In this document: piece after piece, positions 25,412 through 36,507 of the stretch | How positions within the stretch are numbered: position 1 is the stretch's first letter | How the letters are laid out: the number at the start of each line of letters is the position of its first letter | Origin: Diphasiastrum complanatum | Taxonomy: Eukaryota; Streptophyta; Lycopodiopsida; Lycopodiales; Lycopodiaceae | Direction: 5' to 3' | Assembly (NCBI GenBank): GCA_029204225.1 | Contig: CM055095.1 | Span: forward strand, 18,809,450 to 18,873,449 | DNA: 64,000 nucleotides | Notes under the pieces: model-generated | What the model was told of the DNA's origin: nothing | The model's database searches: none | What the model saw: only the letters and a program-made list of their open reading frames with translations | Translations under genes and position numbers: made by a program

Positions 25412-25988
25412 GACCAACAACTAGATGAACAGTCACTTTGGCCTTTTATTTTTGGTATTATTTTCGTTGACCTGACAATAGATAGATCTGAATCACATCT
25501 ATGTATAGTACAACCACAAGCAAAACTTCTTTTTCTATTTTTTAGAGTTTTTGGTAGTATTTTTTTTTGGTTTTTGTTCTATTTCTGTAAATTGACTAGG
25601 AATTAACCTTCGTCCTTCAAACTAAACATTCTCTGTATGAATGTGGTGTTGTATGCAAGCCACGTTTATGGCAAGGGAACAAAAAGTTATCAAGACTGAT
25701 GACGATTTTGCCTCCTTTTTCACCAAAATGATAGAAATAACGATTTTTATTGTTTTCTTTGATTTCTCAGATCCAGATGGATCTTCAGAATGGTGATCTG
25801 TATGGCTTTTCCTACTCAACAATCAAATTAGATTTCAAACAAGAAAGTTGACTCAAATAAAGCGAGATATCTCTCAATTTAACCCTAAAATGTAATTTTA
25901 ACCCTAATATGCCAAAACAAGATGCCTAAATACAAGCTAGCATCCATTCATGCATTAAATACATGCTGAAAACTGAAAATTTGGCTTA
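25412..25988. other. Probable leader of a minus-strand gypsy element
   Basis: AT-rich sequence with no gene. On the minus strand it would be the non-coding leader after the primer site at 25990-26011. Confidence 0.3.
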
Positions 25989-25989
25989 G

Positions 25990-26653
25990 CTCCTCGGCAA
26001 CGGCACCAAAATTGGAGTGGGCATTTCCTATCCTACTCTCAACCCTAGATCCAAGCACACAAGCATCAAGCAGATGATGAGGGTTAACTAGTTGTCATGC
26101 GGAGATTCGTTCTCATGAGAAAGATAGCATATTTCATAATCCAGCAAATGCATATGATTCATGTCTAATACTAAAATCCATTAACACTAAGCATTAACAC
26201 TACATCCATTAACACTAAATCCACAAAAATGATTGAGACTTACTCTTCTCTCTCTCCCTTTCTCTCTCACAAAAGGCATAAGAATGGTCAATCCCAATAA
26301 GCATCAAATCCAAAAATTAGCAAATCCAAAGAAAACATGAGAGTTAGAGGAGGAAAGACGGTGAGCAAGGACATTTCATATTCATTCCATAAGAGGGCCA
26401 ACTTGCTTGTACTGAAATGAAAAGAACATGTACAAATGATTCAAAATTACCACTATATATAGTGGATTTTAGGGCTTTGGCCTCAAATCCTATTGGCCAA
26501 TTTCTACCCCCATAATTATTTGAACTTGAATTTTGGAGGGAACCATTTTGAAATTTGGTGGGAACCACCTTTTATTCACTAACTTGTCTTTTAGGCCTTG
26601 CAACATTAAAAGTCCCGCAAAAAGGCCTCAAGTCCTTTTATTAAATTCTAACA
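25990..26653 (-). mobile_element. Ty3/gypsy LTR with primer site
   Basis: On the minus strand a 641-bp LTR (26653 to 26013) runs TGTTAGAATTTAATAAAAGG to AATGCCCACTCCA. It is followed by TTTTGGTGCCGTTGCCGAGG at about 25992-26011, close to the TTTGGCGCCGTTGCCGGGG hallmark seen after the 5' LTR of many plant Athila/Tat-type gypsy elements. A TATATATAG box lies mid-LTR. A second, inverted copy is at 36508-37133. The element body would extend toward lower coordinates. It is a fossil: no matching second LTR was found on that side. Confidence 0.75.
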
Positions 26654-27165
26654 AATCAAATAACTTTTTGATGATCGGGTTGGACCTACACATGCATTAG
26701 AGAAACTTAGAGCTAGACGTGGGCCTCTGAAAAAGATGTCTTTTTATTTTTTTTTCTCATTTTTGTAGCCATGTGCACCAATAAAAACCTTAATATCAGG
26801 CTTCTACGTAACATAGCTTTTCTCATATATAAGTAAAATAGAAACTTTTTAAATATATAAATGTTTCGTCGGACAACATGTGGAAATGCTATTGGATGTT
26901 GAGGCCTGCCCTTCCAGCTCATCATTGCCCGAAGAGGCCCAAAAATATTGAAAATGAATATGACAGATGGTTGAATTGAGAAAATCGATGTAACATTAAT
27001 GTAATTGCATTGTCAAATCATGGTTTACAGGGTTAACTAGAGTTAACTCATAGCGTCAAATATTTTAGTGTTTCAAATTTTTGCCTACACATATTTTCAT
27101 ATTCATGGCTTTTCGCCTACACATATTCTCATATTCATAGTTCAGTGTTTCAAAATTTGGCTTGC
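26654..27165. other. AT-rich stretch left of the H3-like cluster
   Basis: No gene supported. A two-copy duplication of about 33 bp with the core GCCTACACATATT.TCATATTC lies at 27081-27145. Confidence 0.4.
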
Positions 27166-28460
27166 ACATAATGAATGGCCGCCATCAAGGAAGTCATGCT
27201 CCTCAATCGACTTTGTGCTTCTCTTCAATGAGAAAGATGACAATGGATTATGGGTGCCAAGAAAATATTCAAAAAAACTCTTGGGTTTTGATGCATCCAT
27301 CATCAAAAAGGAACATTTCGAAAAAGCAAAAGGACAAAACTATCATTTTGATCTTATTGGAAGGCCAGAATTTTGGATTTCAGAACATCATCAGGAGGAA
27401 AATCTATTTCTAAAATTTTAGTCCAACATGTACACATGCATTAAGAGATAAATGTGCAAGGATTCAACCGTCAAGATTACAAAAAAAACAATTGGATTGA
27501 TATATTATAATACTTTGATTTTTTTGTCATTCCTTATCATCTATTACTAAACTTGCCAATCTGATCATTTTTCTCTTATAGATTTATATCCATCCAATAT
27601 AAATGAATGGGAGCCAAGTGGATCTCTTGTAGGTGTGTTAGATGTAGTACACATTGATATTGGACATCTACAATATAGAGGTAGAACTGTAAAAGATCTT
27701 GTTGATTGTGGAATCTTCTATTATGAATCAATGTACATTCCTGATATAAAAGAAAAATTTGGACAAATATTCCCAATTCTAGTACCTAGTTTTGAAAGTG
27801 ATGAATGGGTTGCTCCAGATGCTGCAGTATCAGAATCATTTCGTTGCAAACTATACAATGATATAAAAAATTCATTAAAGATAAGCGCGGGTTCAAAAAC
27901 AGCTCAAATAAGTTGGTTTATTTCTTTGAATATATTTGTGGATTTCTTTTCAAGTGTCAATGTACACAAAATTCCAACAATGTTTGTGTGCAAAAATTTA
28001 TCAGATAGTTTATTATCTGAACTTATGAATGAAGGTTGGGACAAAAAATCAGATGGAAAAATAGAATGCAAAATTAAGATGTCTTCCATGTGCTTTCGCT
28101 ATCAAATATACAATGATGCACTTTTGACATGTGTTGAGGTGGAAGAAGATTGGAGTCTAAATTACATCAGGCAGAAACTGTTGCTCCTACAAGATGATAT
28201 ACTTTCAAATTTCAGATTTATTTCAATGGTAAACTCGTAAGTAACTGTAAACACTCTATTTTTCATGTATAATTTCTTTCAAAAATTGCTCGTAGAATCT
28301 TTATACTAGATGTAACATACTTTGTATTAAATTTATGCAGGTACATAATAGACATGAGCTCAAATTAGATGCAGAGATATTGGCGAAACTATCCAACTGG
28401 TGGAAGAACATTGAGATTTACTATCAAAAAATACATGTCCATCATCGTTACTTAAGATGA
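27166..28460 (+). pseudogene. Unknown multi-exon coding block (cluster block 1)
   Basis: Not recognised. Three coding-like segments lie in order: about 27170-27418 (SSIDFVLLFNEKDDNGLW); 27582-28228 after an acceptor CTCTTATAG, the longest, about 215 codons including CGIFYYESMYIPDIKEKF; and 28341-28460 after ATTTATGCAG (LSNWWKNIEIYYQK, then a stop). The 28229-28340 intron, with GT and AG ends and phase 0, is convincing. The protein is acidic and rich in aromatic residues, with no catalytic motif I can name. It ends about 180 bp from the convergent end of the H3-like block. Whether it is a host gene, a mobile-element gene or a virus-derived gene is open. It appears decayed at its left part. Confidence 0.45.
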
Positions 28461-28639
28461 AAACAAGAATCTTGTTTTTTGTCAATCTAGAAAAATTGAA
28501 TCCAATATTGTACTATGGAGACAACTTGATTGTAAGAATCTATATTGATATCAATAAAAATCTCATAAATGGGTTGTTTACATGTAAGATTTTGTCTCCT
28601 TTTTCAGATCGTAATATATACACGTTTACAATTGAAATC

Positions 28640-29930
28640 CTATTTAGTAACTTTATCTTTATATTCTATATTAGTATCAGGAGGTGTCATGGCAACAATC
28701 TCATTTCCTGTAATTTCGACTTCCTTTGTATTAGGAAGGACTTCTATGCCTCTTTGGTCATATAAGATAAGATCTACATCCTGAGCAATTTGAAAGGCTG
28801 TTAGGACAAGAGCAACATTCTTTACAGTGCCCTTAAGCTCACACAAAACTTATGCCATTCTGTACAAATGTTTTGATCAACTCTTCGCGCAATCTATATA
28901 CATCGTCGGGATTGTAAGCCTCAAGAGTGAATTATCATCACAAACCAGGTGAATGAGTAAATAACTAACAATCACACTAACAAAATAAGAATTGAAATGA
29001 AAAGAACAACAAATGAACAGAATTTTACCTTTTCAATATCTACATCGACTTGTAGATTGTACCATTCAAATAAAAAATCTTTGTATTGTACAAGACGAAC
29101 CAAGCACATATAAAAACATCCTTTTGTTGTATACACTGCAGATATTCAATGAAAATTATTAACATTATGACACACAATTTATTCATGCTATTAAAAAAAA
29201 AAGATGCATATCAACTATAACTGTATATACCTTGAGAGAATCAATAGTTATCTTCCCAATAGAAGTTGCCGTTGTCGGTATTTCATGAACGACATCATGA
29301 ATTAAAGAATCAAATTCTCTATGTGTATTTTCAGTTGAGTTTAGTTTTACACATAGAGAATCTGATACTCCCTTCTTATTTGTTTTTATAGAAAGAATAT
29401 TCAGGCTCCAATGCTGACTGCAATAACCAAGATGAAAATTAGAATCAATTCCGACATGAGTATAATCATCAAAATAAAAGGAATCAGCAGCATATAGCAA
29501 AGCTTACTTATTCTCATATGGAATCAAATAGAATTTGGCCACATGACTACAATCGATGAAATATATAGCCCTTTCAAAAGTGGCCTCTTGTGCCTTCACA
29601 ACACCCATGAATCATGGACTGACAACAAAAACGACTCCCTTGGAATCCATACTAATACTATGCTACAAAAAATTTTGGCCGGCTTCAACAATCACATCTA
29701 TAATTTCTGAAGTTTTATCTTTAAGCTCTGTATAAAATTTGGGACCTAATCTATAACTTCTATTTGAATTTGGAAGAACAAAGTCAAAATAATTGCCAAG
29801 CATATCAATTGTATTTCCTAAATAAGACTCATATTTATTATAAATGTCAAAATAAAAAAAAATCTGATTGGGACCGTATGAGATTCTAACAAAAAGGTTA
29901 TGTATAGGTTTTAAATCAGATGCCGAAACA
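28640..29930 (-). pseudogene. Coding-like sequence downstream of the H3-like frame
   Basis: Directly after the H3-like frame, the minus strand keeps a coding look. Segments include YGPNQIFFYFDIYNKYESY near 29850, a 105-codon frame at 29183-29500 (SFYFDDYTHVGIDSNFHLGY) and a last frame at 28640-28846 (VKNVALVLTAFQIAQDVDL). Intron-like gaps lie between some of them. This suggests that the H3-like domain was once the N-terminus of a much longer protein. I recognise no domain. The block is broken in several places and is treated as a fossil. It converges with block 1. Confidence 0.4.
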
Positions 29931-29933
29931 ATA

Positions 29934-30611
29934 TTAACAGATTTTTCCAGTTATCTTGTCAAGCTCCTCTTGGGTTATCTCCACCTTTGATGAAGAAACC
30001 TTCAGAGGAGGTGGGCGAGTAACAGGAGGAGGAGAGGATGATTTTGGTTCTAAATTAGAGCCCAATTCAGTGGTCAGAACGATCTGGGGTCGCTTTGCAG
30101 AGATTACCTTAGGATAAAGGGAAGTAGCTGGCCTACGATTAGGGACAGTCTGCTTCATTTTCTTCCTTGAGGTAGTTGGCAAGTCTGATCTATCCAGAAG
30201 CATGTCTCTGGAGGTGCTGGTGTTAACCACATGAAGACCTAAATAGCGGTCCTGAAGTCGTTTGAGAATCACGAAATCTTTAGGCATGATGGTAACACGC
30301 TTACTATGCACGGCCAGAAGACAAGAATCCTCAAAAAATTGGGACATGAAATCTTCTGCAGCACCTTGTAAGACATGCATGGTTGTCACAACAAAACGAA
30401 CATTAAGCCCAAGTGACAAAGTAACATTCCTAAGAGATCGGCCGAAAGGAGCTCTAGGGATCAACAATTCATTTGATCTCAAGAGTTTTTTTATCTTCCT
30501 CAGCCAGACCTGCTTCCTGCCACGTCTATGGCCAATACTAGGGGAGACACGGGCACGAGAAGGCCGTACAGTAGTTAAGACACGAGTAGTGGCTTTGGTC
30601 CTAGCCATCAT
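29934..30611 (-). CDS. Divergent histone H3-like protein with long C-terminal tail
   Basis: An intact 225-residue frame. The likely start is the second Met (30608), which gives MARTKATTR, the H3 tail start with Lys4 kept. The usual Lys9 and Lys27 contexts (ARKS) are absent. Residues 33-122 match the H3 fold: an alpha-N-like LRKIKKLLRSNELLI, PFGRSLR, LNVRF at loop 1, LQGAAEDFMSQFFED as alpha-2 and HSKRVTIMPKD leading to alpha-3. Loop 1 has ordinary H3 length, so it does not look like a CENP-A. Residues 125-225 form a basic and Pro-rich tail with no counterpart in canonical H3, where the protein ends soon after alpha-3. The gene lies in a decayed cluster, with a tandem-repeat array 5' of it. 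It could be a captured host histone, part of an unknown mobile or viral element, or a lineage-specific variant. The fold call is firm; the role is not known. Confidence 0.85.
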   Translation of the reverse strand: MMARTKATTRVLTTVRPSRARVSPSIGHRRGRKQVWLRKIKKLLRSNELLIPRAPFGRSLRNVTLSLGLNVRFVVTTMHVLQGAAEDFMSQFFEDSCLLAVHSKRVTIMPKDFVILKRLQDRYLGLHVVNTSTSRDMLLDRSDLPTTSRKKMKQTVPNRRPATSLYPKVISAKRPQIVLTTELGSNLEPKSSSPPPVTRPPPLKVSSSKVEITQEELDKITGKIC

Positions 30612-31860
30612 GGTCAGATATAAAAGGACACAAAAAAATTTTGCAGAAGAAAAGACACAAAAAAATTAGCAATAGAAAGGCGCTTGAAAGATTGCATATC
30701 GGTTTGGAGCGCATGATTAGCAACAAAAAAAAAAGGAAGTGAAGTCCCACGCTCGAAAGCGATATCGGAGATGTCGTGGTATCGGTCTCGAGCACGGGGG
30801 TGATGGCGGATATTAGCAGGCTATTTGACGCGCTTGAGATCGATATTGCGATGTTAAAAATTGAAAATTTGTGACGAAAAATGAAATATCCGTGGAGGTA
30901 TTTATAAGAATTCGCACATGTGAAAAATGACTTGGGACACATGGCATCATTTTAGTGGTCTACATGTCCATCCATACTGATCATTATGACTCATTGATGA
31001 GGGACACGTGGGTGTGTGACACGTGCAATCAGAGAGCGCCACGTGTCATTTCACACATGACAACTATCGCATTAATCATTATCTGTACGGACAAATATTT
31101 TCAACCAATCACGAAACAATACATGTCCTTCGCAATTTTTTTGATTCGCTTGTGATATCGATTTCAAATGTACTTTTCAACTTGTTTACCCTCCGTTCAT
31201 ACCTCCGCGTCTGAAATCGATATTACTATCGAGGATATCGCTCTCAAGCGCACGTTTCAATTCCAATTTTCTCTGGCCAATATATCTATGCTCAGAACAT
31301 ATATGAGAAGTCTTTTTGACGTGCTTGAGATTGGTATTGCAAGAAAAAAAAACTAAAAATTTGCGACAAAAACTGAAATGTTCAGGACACGTGGCATCAT
31401 TTCAGTGGTTCACGCGTCCAACATCTGTACTGATCATTATGACTCATTGATGAGAGACACATGGATGGCACCAATCAGAGAGCGTCACATGTCATTCTGC
31501 ACGTGACAATTGTTGCATTAATTATTTTTTGTACGGATGAATACTTTTAACCGATCACGAAACGTTTGTATTTTTTCTGATTTTCACGTCTGATATCGAT
31601 TTCAAGCGCACTTTTCAACCTGTTTACCCTCTGTTCATATCTCCATGCCTGAAATCAATATTACTTTTGAGGATATCGCTCTCAAGCGCGCGTTTTGATT
31701 CCAATTTTCTCTGGCCAATGTACCCGCGTTCGAAACTGATACGAGAAGTCTTTTTGACGCATTTGAGATCAATATTGCGAGAAAAAAACTGAAAATTTGC
31801 CACGAAAATTAAAATATTCGAGACATGTGGCATCATTTCAGTGGTTCACATGTCCTTCAT
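30612..31860. promoter_or_regulatory. Tandem-repeat intergenic region with CACGTG-type motifs
   Basis: Between the H3-like frame and the next plus-strand block lie two full copies and a part of a repeat. Landmarks TTGACG.G.TTGAGAT (30823, 31316, 31754) and GGCATCATTT.AGTGGT (30943, 31393, 31829) recur at 436-493 bp. Each unit carries ACGTG-core sites (GACACGTGG, GCCACGTGTCA, GCACGTGAC), CAATCA boxes and repeated ATATCGAT-like motifs. Its position fits a shared, divergent promoter. G-box-binding bZIP or bHLH control is inference. Confidence 0.55.
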
Positions 31861-33110
31861 CAAGACTTGGTGGCACTCGACAAACATACTTATAAAGCTA
31901 AGCTTGACAGAATGTTCACCAAGTTGCATAGTGATTTCAAGTCTGTAGATGATTGTCAAATACACAATAAAAAATGTAGATTTGTAGAGTTTCAGTCTGC
32001 ATTTATTTTTTTTCTTTTGTTATTTATTTTTGATGATTTGGAAGCTTCCCCTTCTACTTCTGAAGCTACTTCTTCCAACGTTACAAAATCTGACAAGTCT
32101 AAGCCTATGGATATAGAAACTTTTTTTTTATTGATACAAGTGTTAGTTTAGATTATTGTACTGATTTGATCCTGCTCGAAGTAGGGCATCATTTATAGGC
32201 CCTAGAACTACCACTACCCTTTCTCCTTCTGATAAATCTCTAATCACATTGCCTACTTATAATATAGATAATAATTCTTATTTGACACTATCGAATCTTT
32301 TTTATTTCACAGAGGCTGAAACTCTTTGCATTTTGAACAAAGAGCTTCATGAATTATCAGATATAATTGATTTGATGCTGATGATCTTCTCCCTAGTGTT
32401 GACGATGTAAATAAAGATGAGTTTTATTCAGGGAAAGATTGCTTGAAAATGGCTGTGGAGGAAATGCGCCAAAAAGAAGATCTTCTTCCTTCTGAAGAGG
32501 AGTTTTTCATATTCAAAGTTAGAAACCAATTGTCTATTCACCAACCTTATTGACATCAAAAGGTGGACATAATATTGATGGAGAGACAATAATCGAGGAA
32601 GACAAAGCCGAATGAGTAAGTTTTCTATCTTGTTATGTACTAGTAGATCCGTTATGTCAGATTTTATACTGGAGCTTACTTTGCATTTTTGCATTTCAGG
32701 AAATAATTTTTCTTGATGATTTTGCAATTCGTCGAGGAGGGCAGAGATCTTCTGCTGGACAATTTTCAAAAGATCATGCACTGGGGTATTATCTGAAGTT
32801 CTTCAACAATAATGAGATAAGTGTTGCCCATTCAAAGTTTCATCAACTTCAAGACACTTTCTCATTTTCTTGGAGGATATAATTTTAATAGGGTGCATAA
32901 AATCATTTTTGTTAAAAGAACTATTGCACTTAAAATTTAGGATATGGACTAGTGAATTTCGTGCTCATATCATCTCATTTTGCATTGTATGATGCCTACT
33001 TTGATCTGAATAAGCATGAAAACTATGAGCTCTTGGATCCGTAGGAAAGAAAATTGTTGCATGACTCTAAGTTGCAACTTTCATTAGAGAAAGTGTCAGA
33101 AGCAAAGTAG
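31861..33110 (+). pseudogene. Unknown coding-like block 3
   Basis: Plus-strand coding-like segments: a Ser/Thr-rich part near 32040-32110 (ASPSTSEATSSNVTKSDKSK), an acidic part near 32360-32510 (FYSGKDCLKMAVEEMRQKED, LLPSEEEFFIFK) and, after a good acceptor (TTGCATTTCAG) near 32699, EIIFLDDFAIRRGGQRSSAG with ALGYYLKFFNN. Weaker segments run to about 33110. Not recognised. It is broken in several places. It starts beside the tandem array, divergent from the H3-like frame, and converges on block 4. Confidence 0.35.
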
Positions 33111-33226
33111 ATATTGGAGAATTATAATTTGTAAAAAAATTTATTCAATGTACAAAATCTCTCTATATGTCCATTGCCTATTGGCTTGTATAAATTTGCA
33201 TGCTTTTTGAAAATTTTTATAATCCG

Positions 33227-35570
33227 TCAATTTTGTATTATGACGAATTTAGATTCTTCTATAAAACCATTGAAAAAATTACAATATACGGCTGTTCTTT
33301 GTGCTAGTCCCACCATGTTGTGTACTTTTATAAAATGTCGCTCTTGCTTGCCAGTGAGATTTTTCCATTCCTTGCAATGACCATATGCTAAGACTTTCAC
33401 TATTTCTTGCAAAGAATGTCGAATGATGCCGTAATATGTGCTGCATGTCATAAAAACAAAATCTAAATCAGTACCAAAAGTATCTAAATTGATTGCACAT
33501 ATTTGTCTATACTAGTGTAATATCGAAACCTTACCAAATAATGTGTTATATGATCTACACCCCATGCACTTCAAACTGCATCCACAAATTCACTGGTTGT
33601 TTTCTGTATCATTTGTACATCAGTATTTAAAAAATTTATCTTTTCTCAAGTATTTCACCATGTTGTCTAATTTTCTCCAAACTTCTACTTTGTGTACACA
33701 AGTAGAACCTTCTTCTTCGAAATCTTGAGTTGCAACTATTATTTCTTTCCAAACCGAGTATTGAATCTTGGATTCTTTGCCAGAATAATTTGATAAAAAT
33801 CTACGGGCTTTGGATCTTCCAATGCTCGGCTTGCATGGAATATTTTTTGTTTTACCTCATAGGTTGTCGTCTTTTTTTGTTTTAACATGGCCTTTATGTA
33901 AGCCTGCTTTAGACAACACATCCTCTAATTTGGAAATAGCTTCCTTCGCAGGTGCCTCTGACTCAAAATTCCATGCAAACAAGATGTGAAGACATATTAT
34001 TTTTTCTATTATACACACCTCTGCATGCAATGTACAGATATGAACATTCTGAAGAGGAATCGGTAGTACGGATTTCCAATTAAAATCTTCTCGATCTCTT
34101 GATAATCCTATAGTCCTTGTCATGTCTTTTGTTGTGTTCATGCAGTACAAACATGGGTGTTCAGAGTTAGCGCCATGAGATACATTGAACATACATTTTA
34201 ATGTCTTCAAATATCCTGCTAAATGTCATTCTATATTGAAAGTGCGAATTCCATGAATATTGAGTGGATCTGCATTCATGTGATTTTTTATGGTGGTAGG
34301 ATATGACGTTCTATTAAATATCCATGAGAGAATGTCATGGTCTTTTTTCATCACCTATACGAGAATAAAAAAAATAATTCAGAATAATATTAACAAAGAG
34401 AAGATTTTCCAAATGAAATCCATATTAGATTATCCCTATTGAATATGTAAAGGAACTACACCTAAAAAGCTACTAACCACCAAATATCATTTTCTGATTG
34501 AACACTTAAGTTGAGGCCTTCTGAGTCTTCTAAATTTGAAAGTGCTACATTCATGATCGTAAGACTGACTCTTTCCATTTTTTGTCCTTTTATAATTTCA
34601 AACTCATCTAACTTGAGAACAACTATCAGTTTGTTATTGACATTCTCATTTGTAATGCAGTAAAAATTTATGATGAATGTTAGTAACTGATTAATGTCAA
34701 TAAATAGATTCATGGAATTGTTATATGCTAGACATTCTCCTTTCGAGCAATACACTTCATTGATATGAGATGGATTATCAACTATTGTCTGCATACCTTG
34801 GTTTAACATGTTTTTTTTTTTAAAGATGAAATGGTCGTGGGATTGGAAACTTTTTAATACTTACCTGTGCAAATGCCTCATTTATCATCTTAAACATTAT
34901 TGCATATGCTTCTCTACTGATGTTAGAAAAATCACATGCCCCCTGAACCAATGTAGTGTCCAATGTTTTTCCAACTTCATCCATAATGTTATCAATAACT
35001 GAAGCCTTAATCTTTTCATTTTGTTATTGTTTAACATTGATTTCATAGATTTAGAAGTCAAGATAGAACCTAGTGAGTTTCCAATGGAAATCTCATCGGC
35101 CAATTGGTTTTGATGAACCAATGTTGATCTGCATTGCAAACATCATATTCATAAAAATGTCAGTAGAGATTAGAAAAATCATAGTATTCACGACAACATA
35201 ATAAACAAATCAACAAAAAGTTGAAATTAATAAATAACAGAACTAGTAATTATGATTGAATCAAAAAGTTCAAGCAAGATTAAACCAAATAAGCTATAAC
35301 TTACTTGAATACATGGATTCATCTTTTTCAATAACCTCCTCTGGATGATAGATCACATATATCCTTAGTTATCATCTTTTCCTCTTGTTGTTTTTGACCT
35401 TTTTGTTGAGCACATTCATATCTTTAACAAGAGACAAATATGAGATACGCATGGATTGAAATGTAGTTTTTATATCATCATTACTAGTTGTAAAATGATG
35501 CAAAGAAGATTGCAATGTTTGGATGTCCTTTTTGAACATCTCATTATCTTCCAAACAAGTTTTCAACTTT
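33227..35570 (-). pseudogene. Unknown coding-like block 4 (HPCLYC protein)
   Basis: Minus-strand segments in order: a coiled-coil-like start (35372-35566, TLQSSLHHFTTSND); a segment ending in a consensus donor CAG|GTAAGT near 34863 (REAYAIMFKMINEAFAQ); 34462-34809 (NEVYCSKGECLAYNNSMNLF); 33857-34210 with GANSEHPCLYCMNTTKDM and LPIPLQNVHICTLHAEV; and 33227-33451 (HSLQEIVKVLAYGHCKEW, NLTGKQERHFIKVHNM). The Cys pair followed by a LHAE helix and a HxxE-like end recalls large uncharacterised proteins that I associate with unclassified mobile elements, but I cannot name the family. Broken in several places. Confidence 0.4.
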
Positions 35571-35729
35571 GTAGATTTTGTCTTCGCACTCCTTTGATAT
35601 TTTTCTTATTGAATGTGCATTCCCATAGAGCATCAAATTCTCACAACAACCCAAAAGGCCATTTTTGCCATGACACATATAGAATATTAATTGACTCACC
35701 GAATGAAAATCCGGATATTGCAATGACTC

Positions 35730-36390
35730 AATATGGAAAGTGAGGATGGAGTCACTCTTAGTGCTCCAAGACCTCTTTGATGTTGTCCTAGAAGAAGAGG
35801 ATGATCCTCTTGGAGGACAATAATTGGTTAGATAAAAGAAGAAGGCAAGACTAGCACTTCATAGCATCAAAATGAATGTTAGTGATGACCTCTTGAAGGA
35901 GGTAGTCTCTTGCACATCGGCCAAGGAAGCTTGGGATTTTTTAAAGGCCATATATGAATCCAACAACACTTCAAGAGTACTTATGCTAAAAAAACTGCAC
36001 AAGAATATGTGCTTAGGATCAAGTCTCTCAACAAAGAATTAGTTTCTATTGGAGAGAAGATTCTAGATGGTGAGCTTGTACAAGTGATCCTCAATGGCTT
36101 AGGAGATAAATTCTCCAATTTGGTTCAAAGTTTTGCCATCCAAGACACTTTGCCATCAATTGATAAGCTCCATAGTATGCTAGTGGATGAGTGTAGGATG
36201 CTCCATGCAAAATCTAGGATGAGTTCCTTATCATTGCAAGGTAGAGATGAGAAAGCAAATTTCTCATCCAAAGGAAAGATGAAGACCAAGGGATCTAAGA
36301 AAGATCAAGCGAAGGAGCCAAGGAGGAGGATTAAGCATCAAGTTCAAAGGCAAAGCACAAAAGAGACTTTAGGTTTCTTCACAAAGTAAT
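35730..36390 (+). mobile_element. Copia gag relic
   Basis: Plus-strand gag fragment of the same broad type as copia B: SIKMNVSDDLLKEV, SAKEAWDFLKAIYES and ELVQVILNGLGDKFSNLVQS. No zinc knuckle or pol follows. Fossil with several breaks. Confidence 0.8.
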
Positions 36391-36507
36391 TTGTACTTTG
36401 TTTTCAGTCTACAGGCCATACTAGTACTGTTCCACACGTTTGTGGGCTATACTTTGTGTTACCAGTGGTAGTTTCTAAAATCTGAATCCTGGAAATTTGC
36501 CACGCCT

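Noticed and set aside
29934-30611. Calling the H3-like protein a centromeric CENP-A (CenH3)
   Set aside because: Loop 1 has canonical H3 length, the N-terminus keeps ARTK, and the extra length is C-terminal rather than N-terminal.
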